A DNA stretch of 64,000 nucleotides, from the NCBI GenBank assembly GCA_017416795.1, contig JAFQBD010000050.1, forward strand, positions 44,019 through 108,018, written 5' to 3'. Positions 1 to 7,804 of the stretch are shown in pieces. This DNA is from Bacillota bacterium (GTDB taxonomy: Bacteria; Bacillota; Clostridia; Peptostreptococcales; Anaerovoracaceae). Position 1 is the stretch's first letter; the number at the start of each line of letters is the position of its first letter. The notes beneath the pieces were generated by a model. It did not search any database. It was not told where the DNA came from and saw only the letters and a list, made by a program, of their open reading frames with translations. The position numbers and the translations under genes are program-made.

Positions 1-264
1 AAGTGATGCTATATATGCTCTTCCGCCTACCATATTGAGGCTGTTTCTCTTCTTCAGCTCTTCTGATACGGTGAGGGCATCTACAGGTGCACTTTTTCTG
101 TGAAGATCCAGGATCGCCTTGAATATCTCCTTATGGTTCTCGTCGTAGAAATCTTCTGCTCTTACGACTTCCACAACATCGAACAGGGCGTCTTTGCTAA
201 GCAAAGCTGCGCCTAATACTGATTTTTCCGCTTCTATACTATGCGGAGGGATTCTTCCATCCAT
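1..264 (-). CDS. dnaB: Replicative DNA helicase DnaB, N-terminal part (cut by window edge)
   Basis: The reverse strand encodes 88 residues beginning MDGRIPPHSIEAEKSVLGAA and running open to the window edge. This is the N-terminal domain of the hexameric replicative helicase: the 'P(P/H)xxEAExxxLGa' opening, then a helical stretch with 'FYDENHKEIFKAI' and 'VDALTVSEELKK', matches the DnaB/DnaC(Firmicutes) family. The start is supported by CAGGAGAGA just upstream. It follows rplI by only 16 bases, the usual rplI-dnaB order in Firmicutes, so it is the last visible gene of the yybS-gdpP-rplI-dnaB transcript. The RecA-like ATPase domain lies outside the window. Confidence 0.93.
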   Translation of the reverse strand, partial: MDGRIPPHSIEAEKSVLGAALLSKDALFDVVEVVRAEDFYDENHKEIFKAILDLHRKSAPVDALTVSEELKKRNSLNMVGGRAYIASL

Positions 265-280
265 AGGTCTCTCCTGTAAA

Positions 281-724
281 CTAAATAGTAACTGTTACTT
301 TGAGTTTTGCTGAAACTTCAGGGAAAAGCTTCACTGTTACTTCTGTGTCACCTGTCTGCTTGATAGGCGCTGCCAAGTCGATCTTCTTCTTGTCTACCTT
401 GATACCTTCCTGCTTTTCGAGAGCTTCTGCTATATCCTTAGAAGTGATGGAACCGAACAACTTGCCGTTTTCTCCGCCCTTTGACTTGACGATAACAGTG
501 ATTTTGCTCATTTCTTCAGCCTGCTTCTGAGCCGCCTCCTTCTGAGCTTCTTTCTTTTCAGCTGCGATCGCCTTCTGCTTTTCCAGGTTTCTCACGTTTC
601 CTTCAGTAGCTTCTTTAGCAAGGCCTTTCGGCAGCAGCATGTTTCTCGCATAGCCGTCACTTACCTTAACAACTTCTCCTGCTTTACCTGTACCTTTAAC
701 GTCTTTTAACAGTATTACTATCAT
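281..724 (-). CDS. rplI: 50S ribosomal protein L9
   Basis: This 147-residue protein begins [19 protein letters not shown] and continues with the L9 signature around '[16 protein letters not shown]'. It has the usual two-domain layout: an N-terminal 23S rRNA-binding domain (about 1-50), a long charged helix (about 50-75, rich in K/E/A), and a C-terminal domain (about 80-147). Length is normal for the family. L9 sits at the base of the L1 stalk on the large subunit and influences reading-frame maintenance. The start is supported by an AGGAGG motif upstream. It lies between gdpP and dnaB, the conserved arrangement. Confidence 0.97.
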   Translation of the reverse strand: MIVILLKDVKGTGKAGEVVKVSDGYARNMLLPKGLAKEATEGNVRNLEKQKAIAAEKKEAQKEAAQKQAEEMSKITVIVKSKGGENGKLFGSITSKDIAEALEKQEGIKVDKKKIDLAAPIKQTGDTEVTVKLFPEVSAKLKVTVTI

Positions 725-760
725 GATTATATCCTCCTAATGTGTAGTTCTCACGAAGTT

Positions 761-2521
761 CTATTTCTCAAGAGCTTCTTTAATTTTTTCCAGTATTTCT
801 TCAGGTGTATCATCCACCTGGGCTCCGGCAGTATTGAGATGCCCTCCGCCGCCGAATTTTTCCATAACCACCTGAACATTTATATCGCCGAGTGATCTTG
901 CGCTGATCACTGTCTTGCCGTTTTCGTTACGTCCCGCTACGAAGCTGGCCTTGATCCCCTTGATGGTCAGCAGCTCATCTGCTACCTGCGAATTCACTAT
1001 CTGAGAATTGATGTTTTCTCCCGGGCAGACCGACATAGCGATGCCGCCTTCATAGAACTTGGCATTTGCCAGACAGAGCGCCTTGACACGAAGACTCTCT
1101 GAGTCTGCCTGGAAGTATCTTCTGACATTTACTAAATCAGCGCCTGCTCTTCTGAGCCATGAAGCCGCTTCAAAAGTTCTTACTCCGGCTTTTACGGCGA
1201 ATCTATTGGTATCTACCATTATTCCTGCCATCAAAGCATCTGCTTCAAGCTTGGTGAGAACTTTCTTCTTGCTCTTTTCATTGGCATACTGCAGAACCTC
1301 CGTCACCAGTTCCGATGCAGACGATGCGTATGATTCCATATATGACATGATCTGATGCTGCAGCACATCTTCAGCTCGTCTGTGGTGGTCGATAACTACT
1401 GTTCTTTTGACCTGTTCAACAAGCTCGATGGATTCAACAAGCTGCGGTCTGTGAGTATCAACTACTACTACAAGTGAATTTTCATCGGCAAGGGATAACG
1501 CCTTTTCTGTAGAAATGAAGCTGTATTCATCAGTTTTCTTGGCATCTTCTATCATATCTACCATAGTATCGTTGTATGCGTTAAGTACTATGAAAGCTTC
1601 TTTGTCAACGATCCTTGCCATCCTGTATATGCCGAGAGCTGCTCCGAAGCTGTCAAGATCCGGATTTTTATGTCCCATGATAAAGATTTTAGATGACTGA
1701 GTCATCAGAAGCTTCAGTGCGTGGGCGATGATCCTCGACTTGCCTTTGAAGCCCTTTTCTACGCTCTGAGATTTACCACCGTAGTATTCTAAGTTGGCAA
1801 CGTTTTTAACTACTGCCTGGTCTCCGCCTCGTCCCAGTGCCAGATCCAGGGCACCCTGTGCGTAATCTTCGCATTCTCGAGTTGTCTTTCCACCGATACC
1901 AATGCCGATACTTAAGGTTGCCGGGAAGTCGATCTCTGTTTCTATCTGACGTATCTCGTCTAATATCTCGAACTTGTTAGCGACCAGTGTTTTGTAATTC
2001 TTATGAGTCAAGACCACTTCATAAAGGTGGTCTCTGTATCTTGCGATCGCTGCGCCCAGCTCCTCTGCCCATGCTCTGATATGTTTATCTATCTCTGCCG
2101 AAACGGCCAGTTCTCTTCCTTCGCCGGCACTGTTCATCAGCTCATCGAAGTTGTCCACATTGATAAGTGCGATACATGGCTGATTATCAGTGTACATATC
2201 CTTGAGATTTTCAAACGCCGTGATATCCAGAAAGTACAGCATTATAGTTGCTGTTTCTCCTTCTCCTACGAAACCTGCCTGGATCTTGAACGCCTTATCG
2301 TTTCTCTTGAGAACGATGAATGATCCGTCTTCTGCTGCTTTGATGATATCCTGCACCTTCACTCCTGTAAGCGCGAATATATCATTGCCCACTATGCCAT
2401 CGTATTTAAAAACTTCGGCTATTTTACTGTTAGCCCTTGTTACCTTCCCCAGCTGATTTATTATACAAGTCGGGACTATGGAGTAATGCGCCAGTAATTT
2501 TTCTATTCTTCCTGCGTACAT
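761..2521 (-). CDS. gdpP: Cyclic-di-AMP phosphodiesterase GdpP, lacking the N-terminal membrane helices
   Basis: The 586-residue protein has a PAS-like domain (about 10-115), a degenerate GGDEF domain (about 118-240), and a DHH/DHHA1 phosphodiesterase module (about 265-586). Catalytic motifs are visible: 'GHKNPDLDSFG', 'VVVVDTHRP', 'VIDHHRR', and 'GGGGHLNTAG' near the C-terminus. GdpP hydrolyses the essential second messenger c-di-AMP and so affects wall and osmotic homeostasis. Family members are usually about 650 residues with two transmembrane helices first. Here the PAS-like part starts at once, and in-frame stops (TAA TGA) lie directly before the start, so no helices can be added. AGGAG precedes the ATG. 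Its neighbours yybS and rplI are the conserved ones. Confidence 0.93.
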   Translation of the reverse strand: MYAGRIEKLLAHYSIVPTCIINQLGKVTRANSKIAEVFKYDGIVGNDIFALTGVKVQDIIKAAEDGSFIVLKRNDKAFKIQAGFVGEGETATIMLYFLDITAFENLKDMYTDNQPCIALINVDNFDELMNSAGEGRELAVSAEIDKHIRAWAEELGAAIARYRDHLYEVVLTHKNYKTLVANKFEILDEIRQIETEIDFPATLSIGIGIGGKTTRECEDYAQGALDLALGRGGDQAVVKNVANLEYYGGKSQSVEKGFKGKSRIIAHALKLLMTQSSKIFIMGHKNPDLDSFGAALGIYRMARIVDKEAFIVLNAYNDTMVDMIEDAKKTDEYSFISTEKALSLADENSLVVVVDTHRPQLVESIELVEQVKRTVVIDHHRRAEDVLQHQIMSYMESYASSASELVTEVLQYANEKSKKKVLTKLEADALMAGIMVDTNRFAVKAGVRTFEAASWLRRAGADLVNVRRYFQADSESLRVKALCLANAKFYEGGIAMSVCPGENINSQIVNSQVADELLTIKGIKASFVAGRNENGKTVISARSLGDINVQVVMEKFGGGGHLNTAGAQVDDTPEEILEKIKEALEK

Positions 2522-2555
2522 ATTTTTCTCCTGCGCTCATTACGCGCTTCCTTTA

Positions 2556-3311
2556 CTATCTTCCTGATGGTCTGCTTCCCATTCTCGCTCTCAATCCGAA
2601 GAACATATCTGCCATGCCAAGCAGTACCATGAATGTCTTGCCGAATGATGATACACACATGCATGCGCAAGCTATCACCGAAACCACCTGCGGTACTTTC
2701 TTGAAATGGAAGAACATGAACACTACAGCTATTGCCTGAAGTACGAATACCAGATCGAAAATGGTGCTGAAGTTAGCGTATATTATTTCTCCCATCTTAG
2801 CTTCAGAATCCAGCATGATCCATCCTATCAGATACATGACCATTACTGCCATCGCCGTGCCGTGAGGGAAGGTAAATTCTCTATACTTAGGCATTTTCTT
2901 AACTTCACCGTTCTTGCTCATTATCCTGCTCAGTATGATATATGCTATATATGATGTTATCGCACCCATGAACAGTATGCCTGACGGTACCAGCAGGAAA
3001 CTCTTGCTGTACATTTGCATGAGGAATTTCGACATCTCTGCTTCGCTGATTCCGCCTGCTCCAAAGGCTTCTACCAGTGCGGGATTTGATGACATCTGAT
3101 CCGATGCGATCTCTGCCGCTTCAAGGAGCTGAGCATATACGCCTTGTCCTGAAAAGGATGCTATCATCAGTATCACTGCCGCCATAGTGCAGATTCCCAT
3201 CATAGAAAGAAGCACTACTCTGTAAGGCGGAAGTATGCCTATTCTTATGTGTTTCGGCATTACTAAAAATGGAATTACTATTGTTAAAATAAATATTACC
3301 GAAAGGTACAT
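2556..3311 (-). CDS. yybS: YybS-like DUF2232 polytopic membrane protein
   Basis: The 251-residue protein is strongly hydrophobic. Membrane segments are apparent at about 1-18, 30-53, 110-128, 150-166, 185-203 and 207-228, with one hydrophilic loop (about 60-105). It matches the DUF2232/YybS type by its position immediately before gdpP-rplI-dnaB and by its overall topology. It is somewhat shorter than Bacillus YybS (about 309 residues). Function in the family is unknown. The start is supported by TAGGAGAGACAG upstream. It ends with TAG followed by TAA 35 bases before gdpP, so the two are translated separately. Because this GdpP has no membrane anchor of its own, YybS could in principle provide a membrane partner; that is inference only. 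Confidence 0.75.
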   Translation of the reverse strand: MYLSVIFILTIVIPFLVMPKHIRIGILPPYRVVLLSMMGICTMAAVILMIASFSGQGVYAQLLEAAEIASDQMSSNPALVEAFGAGGISEAEMSKFLMQMYSKSFLLVPSGILFMGAITSYIAYIILSRIMSKNGEVKKMPKYREFTFPHGTAMAVMVMYLIGWIMLDSEAKMGEIIYANFSTIFDLVFVLQAIAVVFMFFHFKKVPQVVSVIACACMCVSSFGKTFMVLLGMADMFFGLRARMGSRPSGR

Positions 3312-3356
3312 TCTGTCTCTCCTAAAAGTGTTTATACGTAACGATTATTATAACAC

Positions 3357-3403
3357 AAAAAAGCAGGCTTGTCTTCCCACTAGATGTTGGGGGTGTCGCC
3401 TGC
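3357..3403 (-). terminator. Probable intrinsic terminator after the HD-like gene
   Basis: Read on the minus strand, GCAGGC (3398-3403) pairs with GCCTGC (3363-3368). Additional C/G-rich pairing is possible inside the loop, and a run of six Ts follows (3357-3362). It lies directly downstream of the gene ending at 3406. A TATAAT-type -10 for yybS (minus strand, 3347-3352, with AAGACA 17 bases further up) overlaps the end of this element, so one transcript ends where the next begins. Confidence 0.65.
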
Positions 3404-3405
3404 CT

Positions 3406-4176
3406 CTACACAGCACTCTCCATATATATCAAAATTGCTGCCTCTCGCGTTTCATTTAACTTCTCCATATCCCCTGTTTTTTCACAGAAAGAATGTATGT
3501 ATCCGTCAAGTTCTGCAATGATATCCTGCCGCTGCTCCTCTGAAAGTACCGGAGGCTGATAAGTATCGATCTGCTGTCTGTATTCATCAAGGATCCTGCT
3601 GGATGTCAGCTGTCCGGTCTCGCCTGCAAGCTTTACGATTTCCTGACTTACATCAAAAAGTAGATCCCCCGGATTTCCGGCAAAATATTTTTCTGCTATT
3701 TTCACCTCTTTTATAGTCTGCTGTACAAAACGCACGATCCGAACTTCCGGATCACTATCATCACCTCTATAGTACTGATGCAGTTTTTCATCGAAATCAG
3801 TAGCCACGAGAAGGCGTCTGTTTATTATATATTCGACTAAATCAACGCCGAGAGTATCCGGATCCAGATCTATCTTATTATTTACAATATATTCTTTTAT
3901 CGGCTCAACGCCTGCCATTCCATATTTAGGGAAGAACTGCCCAACTGCCAGACTCAGGGCTTCCGCCTTGTCCTCGCTGCATCCCAGCGCTCTTGCCATC
4001 CGGCCACTGGCCGAAGCAGCGATACGCTGATATCCTTTTTCACTGCGACCGGATCCCAAGTCAGCTTTGCCTGCCAGCGAAGAATGGATCATAATGATAT
4101 CGAAATACTCTTTGATACGTTTATAATAGAGCGGCATTTTTTCAAGCGGTTTTTCTACCATTCTTTTTCTGATCAT
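3406..4176 (-). CDS. Degenerate HD-domain (dGTPase-like) protein, probable pseudoenzyme
   Basis: The 256-residue soluble, mostly helical protein has no signal peptide. Residues about 58-92 resemble the metal-binding core of dGTP triphosphohydrolase-like HD proteins: 'ARALGCSEDKAEAL' corresponds to the family's 'IARaLgLneDlvEAi'. The following segment, family HDLGHTPFGHAG, reads VGQFFPKYGMAG here (residues 78-89). The alignment needs no gap, but all the His/Asp metal ligands are replaced, so hydrolase activity is unlikely if the homology is right. It is a single-gene unit with its own promoter and terminator between yybS and the rpsR operon. The HD assignment rests on motif reading by eye; an unrelated helical protein is the alternative. 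Confidence 0.55.
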   Translation of the reverse strand: MIRKRMVEKPLEKMPLYYKRIKEYFDIIMIHSSLAGKADLGSGRSEKGYQRIAASASGRMARALGCSEDKAEALSLAVGQFFPKYGMAGVEPIKEYIVNNKIDLDPDTLGVDLVEYIINRRLLVATDFDEKLHQYYRGDDSDPEVRIVRFVQQTIKEVKIAEKYFAGNPGDLLFDVSQEIVKLAGETGQLTSSRILDEYRQQIDTYQPPVLSEEQRQDIIAELDGYIHSFCEKTGDMEKLNETREAAILIYMESAV

Positions 4177-4203
4177 GGCTTAAATACCTCACATTTCGAG
4201 TTA

Positions 4204-4229
4204 TGACGTCGTCAATTATTATTATACCA
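4204..4229 (-). promoter_or_regulatory. Extended -10 promoter and small palindrome upstream of the HD-like gene
   Basis: On the minus strand, TGGTATAAT (4221-4229) is an extended -10 element. Immediately downstream lies TGACGACGTCA (4204-4214), an inverted repeat of five-base arms around one base, sitting where the transcript would start. This suggests an operator for a dimeric regulator, although the repressor is not identifiable from the window. Confidence 0.5.
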
Positions 4230-4251
4230 TTCTTTCAACTATCTGGGCATT

Positions 4252-4280
4252 AAAAAATCCCCGAGCATTCGCTCGAGGAT
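4252..4280 (-). terminator. Terminator of the rpsF-ssb-rpsR operon
   Basis: On the minus strand ATCCTCGAGC (4271-4280) pairs with GCTCGGGGAT (4257-4266) through a four-base loop, with one wobble pair, followed by six Ts. It lies 30 bases after rpsR, the last gene of the operon. Confidence 0.85.
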
Positions 4281-4309
4281 CTCATATTTTTTATTATTCG
4301 ATCACCGAA

Positions 4310-4549
4310 TTAGTCAGCTGTGTAAGGCAGCAGAGCAACGATTCTAGCTCTCTTGATAGCCTTAGTAACTTCTCTCTGGTGGATAGCGCAAGTTCCTGTG
4401 ATTCTCTTAGGCAGGATCTTACCTCTTTCAGTTACGTACTTCTTGAGTTTATCTACATCTTTGTAATCGATTACTTCAGTCTTGTCCGCGCAGAACTGGC
4501 AAACCTTTTTTCTTCTCATGCCGCCGCCACGTCTCTTGTTGTTTTCCAT
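4310..4549 (-). CDS. rpsR: 30S ribosomal protein S18
   Basis: The 79-residue basic protein contains the S18 signature '[32 protein letters not shown]'-type core (residues about 45-76, quoted only in part by its key residues T-G-T/C..HQR..T.AIKRAR..ALLPY). It pairs with S6 on the platform of the small subunit. CxxC near the N-terminus (residues 18 and 21) plus the C-x-x-H in the core suggest the zinc-binding form. It is the third gene of the conserved rpsF-ssb-rpsR operon, starting 20 bases after ssb with an AGGAGA ribosome-binding site. Confidence 0.97.
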   Translation of the reverse strand: MENNKRRGGGMRRKKVCQFCADKTEVIDYKDVDKLKKYVTERGKILPKRITGTCAIHQREVTKAIKRARIVALLPYTAD

Positions 4550-4569
4550 GATTAATGTTCTCCTTTCTT

Positions 4570-5007
4570 TTAGAATGGTATATCGTCGTCCTGGATAGCC
4601 TGAAAACCTTCAGGTATTCCCATGTCTCCGCCTGCAGGCGCTGCCTGCTGAGGTCTTGACTGGAAGCCGCTTCCGCCGCCCTGAGCTCTGTCGCCCCATT
4701 CTAAAAATTCTACTCTGTCGGCTACTACATCTGTTGTGTAAACAGTCTGGCCGTCTTTATTGGTATAGCTGCCTGTCTGGATTCTTCCCTGAATTCCAAC
4801 AAGTCTGCCCTTTGCCAGGAATCTTTCGCAGTTCTCAGCTTGTCTGCCGAAAACAGTGATTCTAGGAAAATCTGTTTTCTTTTCCTGACCTGATCTTGCA
4901 GGTCTGTCGATAGCAAGCGTGAAAGTCGCTACCGCCATCTGGCTTTCGGAAATATACCTAACTTCAGGGTCTCTGGTCAATCTGCCAATCAGTACTACAC
5001 TATTCAT
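4570..5007 (-). CDS. ssb: Single-stranded DNA-binding protein
   Basis: The 145-residue protein opens [18 protein letters not shown], the OB-fold start of bacterial SSB. The fold occupies about residues 1-105, followed by a Gly/Gln-rich linker and an acidic tip ending DDDIPF, which recruits replication and repair proteins. It coats single-stranded DNA as a tetramer. It lies between rpsF and rpsR in the classic operon, with an AAGGGGTG ribosome-binding site. Length and tail are normal, so it is the housekeeping rather than a plasmid-type SSB. Confidence 0.97.
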   Translation of the reverse strand: MNSVVLIGRLTRDPEVRYISESQMAVATFTLAIDRPARSGQEKKTDFPRITVFGRQAENCERFLAKGRLVGIQGRIQTGSYTNKDGQTVYTTDVVADRVEFLEWGDRAQGGGSGFQSRPQQAAPAGGDMGIPEGFQAIQDDDIPF

Positions 5008-5022
5008 ACTGCACCCCTTTTC

Positions 5023-5310
5023 TTATTTTTCGTCTTTGTTGACGATGAGATGTCTCATTACGCTGTCAGCGATCTTCATTCTTCTGTCAAGTTCTTTTGG
5101 CAGAGTTGGCTGTGCCTTGAATTCAACAACAACGTAGTATCCTTCGTTCTTCTTCTGGATCGGATACGCGAGCTTTCTCATTCCCCAAACGTCTACATTA
5201 CCAACTTCACCTTCAGCAGCGATGATTTCTTTAACCATTTCTACTGCAGCTTCTTTCTTGTCGTCTTCTAATGCAGGGTCAAGGATGAACATTACTTCAT
5301 AATTTGTCAT
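5023..5310 (-). CDS. rpsF: 30S ribosomal protein S6
   Basis: The 95-residue protein starts MTNYEVMFILDPALEDDKK and contains the S6 segment 'WGMRKLAYPIQKKNEGYYVVVEF'-like core, here read around residues 45-68. The start at 5310 was chosen because GGAGGTG lies seven bases upstream; a longer reading frame from 5367 would translate the structured leader and has no ribosome-binding site. S6 binds S18 on the small-subunit platform. It is the first gene of rpsF-ssb-rpsR. Confidence 0.95.
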   Translation of the reverse strand: MTNYEVMFILDPALEDDKKEAAVEMVKEIIAAEGEVGNVDVWGMRKLAYPIQKKNEGYYVVVEFKAQPTLPKELDRRMKIADSVMRHLIVNKDEK

Positions 5311-5337
5311 TTTTTTCACCTCCCTATGGACTAAATG

Positions 5338-5416
5338 GCGATGGGCCCATCCCATCGCAAGGACCACGCAAAAAACGCGTGCTTATATATTATACATGAA
5401 TCTCAAGTGAATTCAA
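5338..5416 (-). promoter_or_regulatory. Promoter and structured leader of rpsF-ssb-rpsR
   Basis: On the minus strand TTGAAT (5411-5416) and TATAAT (5389-5394) are 16 bases apart, a good sigma-A promoter. The roughly 75-base leader contains two hairpins: CACGC/GCGTG (5365-5369 with 5377-5381, read on the other strand) and an 8-bp stem GCGATGGG/CCCATCGC (5338-5345 with 5351-5358). rpsF leaders in many bacteria carry an RNA motif bound by the S6:S18 complex for feedback control; this leader is in the right place, but I did not match the known consensus, so that role is inference. Confidence 0.6.
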
Positions 5417-5451
5417 GTATTTTTTTATTTTATTTCAGCTTTGATTAGGTA

Positions 5452-6039
5452 TTAATTTTCAGGAACTTCAAGGCCTCCGAGGACTGATTCCATAAATTCG
5501 TCTGTCACTATTATATTCCAGCCATAATAACCGTTGTCTGTCATAGGAACGAAAACTTCACGCTCTATCCTCTTATCGCTTTCAGCTGCCTTTTCTATTT
5601 CAGCTACATAGAGTTCCAAACACTTGGCATTGAGCGCTTCTTTGTCTCCTATCTCTTTTTCATAGAGATTCTCCATTATATAGTCATATGACTCTTTTTT
5701 ATACTTATCCATGACCTTGCTGAAATCATTGCTCTTTATCATGACTTTGGCCACTGCCGACTTGTTTTTCTGTTTTACTATCTCGATCTCATACTCGAAA
5801 TTATCGAATATCGCATCGCTCATCTTGCCCAGCATCTTTTCATCGCCTTCAGCATTGCACAGGAAATTGACATATGCATTGTCCATATATCTCTCCATTT
5901 CCTTGCCGTCCTGCGCTTTGAGTGCTTTGAGAAAATCATCGGCCGCTTCTGCAGGAGTGGTAGTCGCCATATTTATGACACTGGTCTGCATGAATATTGC
6001 TATCAGTGCCGTTATTATTGTTTTTACTATGTAAGGCAT
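5452..6039 (-). CDS. Predicted secreted or membrane-anchored protein of unknown function
   Basis: The 195-residue protein begins with a hydrophobic stretch (about 5-30, ending near ATTTPAEAA) that looks like a signal peptide or uncleaved anchor; there is no lipobox cysteine. The rest is charged and alternates helices and strands, with 'AADDFLKALKAQDGKEMERYM' recalling DUF5105/DUF4878-type extracytoplasmic domains, in which an NTF2-like fold follows the anchor. That family link is tentative. It is the last of three minus-strand genes after a sugar nucleotidyltransferase and a glucosaminidase, 24 bases after the latter, so it may be part of a wall-related operon. No terminator is obvious after it. 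Confidence 0.6.
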   Translation of the reverse strand: MPYIVKTIITALIAIFMQTSVINMATTTPAEAADDFLKALKAQDGKEMERYMDNAYVNFLCNAEGDEKMLGKMSDAIFDNFEYEIEIVKQKNKSAVAKVMIKSNDFSKVMDKYKKESYDYIMENLYEKEIGDKEALNAKCLELYVAEIEKAAESDKRIEREVFVPMTDNGYYGWNIIVTDEFMESVLGGLEVPEN

Positions 6040-6063
6040 ATACGATTCTTACCTCTCACATTA

Positions 6064-6762
6064 CTACTTTAATTTCTCTAATTCAGTGTTGTGTGTCTTG
6101 CTTATAGTCGAATAATAGCTGACCATCTTAGATGCCACTTTATCATCCCATGTCGAGCTTGATGCATATCTCTTGTTCACATCAGAGATCCTGTTGCCTG
6201 AATAAAGTCCTGCGCCCGGCGTCAGATAATTTCGCGCGAGACCTCTTGCAACGACATCGATCCCTTCAGCCTTTGATGAGAATTTGATATATCCGCCGCC
6301 CCAGCCGAACATGTTGTTTCCGACACCGTTGATAGTACCGTTGCCGCTCTCGATAGCGGCTATAGCCATTACAAATAAACAGTTGATGCCGTAATCCTGT
6401 TCAGCCTGCCAGAAGTCCTTCTCAAGACCTACCAGTCCGTGAGAAGTTACCTTCTTCAGGTCTTCAACAGTGACTCCGCTCGGCTTGCTGACATCGAGGG
6501 CCATCACCTGAGAAAGTGAATATGCCGGTATATAATTGGCATCGAGGACTTCATCTACTGCAGTCTGCCTCAAAGCATCGGCAGGGTCTGCAGGTTCGGC
6601 TTCTGCCATCTTCTTTTCTGTTGCTGCCGCCGCGGCTTCTGCCGCATCGGAATGTATCTTATTGACACCGCAAAAGATCCCGACTATCAGCAGCAAAACG
6701 CTGACTCCCAGCACTGCACCGATCATTATGAGCTGTTTCTTTGAGATTTCAGCCTTTTCCAT
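6064..6762 (-). CDS. Membrane-anchored glucosaminidase-domain peptidoglycan hydrolase
   Basis: The protein has a short cytoplasmic start, a transmembrane helix (about residues 10-30), an Ala/Glu-rich linker, and a C-terminal Bax/FlgJ-like glucosaminidase fold (about 105-232). The likely catalytic region is 'AIAAIESGNG', followed by 'NNMFGWGGG', a pattern of beta-N-acetylglucosaminidases that cleave glycan strands. It should act on peptidoglycan outside the membrane. I chose the start at 6762 (MEKAEISKK) because GAGAGG lies just upstream; an ATG at 6777 is possible but has no site of its own. It is preceded by a sugar-nucleotidyltransferase gene 25 bases away, in the same direction. Confidence 0.82.
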   Translation of the reverse strand: MEKAEISKKQLIMIGAVLGVSVLLLIVGIFCGVNKIHSDAAEAAAAATEKKMAEAEPADPADALRQTAVDEVLDANYIPAYSLSQVMALDVSKPSGVTVEDLKKVTSHGLVGLEKDFWQAEQDYGINCLFVMAIAAIESGNGTINGVGNNMFGWGGGYIKFSSKAEGIDVVARGLARNYLTPGAGLYSGNRISDVNKRYASSSTWDDKVASKMVSYYSTISKTHNTELEKLK

Positions 6763-6787
6763 ACTTTGACCTCTCATTTACTATAAC

Positions 6788-7714
6788 TTACTTCCAAAGC
6801 TTCTCAGGATAAAGCCCCTTATCCTTCATAGCTTCTAATGTATTCTTAACGTCTTCTTTATCTTCCTTGTAAGTAACTCCGCACCACTTATCAGGTGAAG
6901 TCAGTACCTTGACACGAGCCTTACCGTTCTTGATAAGCGAGTCTACTGTAAATGGCAGCAGATATTCTCCCTTCAGTGGATTCTCTGCAAGCGCCTTGTC
7001 CAGGAACGCAGGAAGTCCTGCTTCAAGTTCCTTCATCATGGCTGCGCTGAATCCCCAGAAGTTCATGGATACTACTGTTCCTTCAGGAAGCACTGTCCAG
7101 CTTTCACCGTCATCCTCAGTAAATGCGATGCCTTCTTCCTTCATTTCGATCTTCGTTCTTTCAGTAACCCCGACCAGATATCCGTTTTCGTCAAGCTCGC
7201 ATACGCCTCTTGCCACGTGACCGTTTTCTGTCACTGTATTTTCCAGCTTATATCCTGCCATGCAGAATTCATACTTGTCCCCATCTTCATTCTTAAGAAG
7301 ATATTCATACAGACTTGAGAAAGCTCCCGGTCCGTAATAGTCATCCGCGTTGATAACTACGAACGGTCCGTCGATCAGATGTCTTGCCGCCATTACGGCA
7401 TGGGAAGTCCCCCAAGGTTTTTCTCTTCCTTCAGGGATCTCATATCCTTCAGGAATATCTTCCAGCTTCTGATATGCATACTCAATATCAAGGAATCGTC
7501 CTGCTCTTTCATCTACCAGTTCCCTGAATACATCTCTATGCTCTTCTCTGATGATGAAAACTACCTTGTTGAATCCTGCCAGCATAGCATCATACAGCGA
7601 GAAATCTAATATTATCTCACCTGCATCCGTCATTTTATCCACCTGCTTGGATCCTCCGTATCTTGAACCCATTCCTGCAGCCATTATTACTAAAGTCGGT
7701 TGATTTTTAAACAT
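6788..7714 (-). CDS. Sugar-phosphate nucleotidyltransferase (NDP-sugar pyrophosphorylase family)
   Basis: The 308-residue protein opens with 'PTLVIMAAGMGSRYGGSKQ', the GxGxR nucleotide-binding loop of sugar-1-phosphate nucleotidyltransferases, followed by 'VINADDYYGPGAFSSL' with the metal-binding Asp pair. It would couple NTP and a sugar phosphate to an NDP-sugar. The C-terminal 70 residues ('NPLKGEYLLPFTVDSLI') match a subgroup often found in gut Clostridia and annotated only as nucleotidyltransferase; the sugar is not predictable. A weak promoter (TATAAA, minus strand, 7729-7734) lies upstream. It starts the three-gene minus-strand group with the glucosaminidase and the secreted protein. 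Confidence 0.85.
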   Translation of the reverse strand: MFKNQPTLVIMAAGMGSRYGGSKQVDKMTDAGEIILDFSLYDAMLAGFNKVVFIIREEHRDVFRELVDERAGRFLDIEYAYQKLEDIPEGYEIPEGREKPWGTSHAVMAARHLIDGPFVVINADDYYGPGAFSSLYEYLLKNEDGDKYEFCMAGYKLENTVTENGHVARGVCELDENGYLVGVTERTKIEMKEEGIAFTEDDGESWTVLPEGTVVSMNFWGFSAAMMKELEAGLPAFLDKALAENPLKGEYLLPFTVDSLIKNGKARVKVLTSPDKWCGVTYKEDKEDVKNTLEAMKDKGLYPEKLWK

Positions 7715-7763
7715 TTTAAAGCCCTCTTTTTATACATTACTTTAGACCGATTCTATCATTCTA

Positions 7764-7772
7764 TGGTATAAT
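7764..7772 (+). promoter_or_regulatory. Extended -10 promoter for the shikimate-kinase-like gene
   Basis: TGGTATAAT is a perfect extended -10 element 33 bases before the start codon at 7805, with AGAAAGGA as the ribosome-binding site. No convincing -35 is present, as is common for extended -10 promoters. Confidence 0.6.
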
Positions 7773-7804
7773 ATGTCCAGCTTCTTTTAAGAAAGGACTT
7801 TTTT

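Noticed and set aside
5311..5367. Upstream in-frame start for rpsF giving 19 extra residues
   Set aside because: It would translate the structured leader, has no ribosome-binding site, and S6 proteins begin at the MTNYE position.
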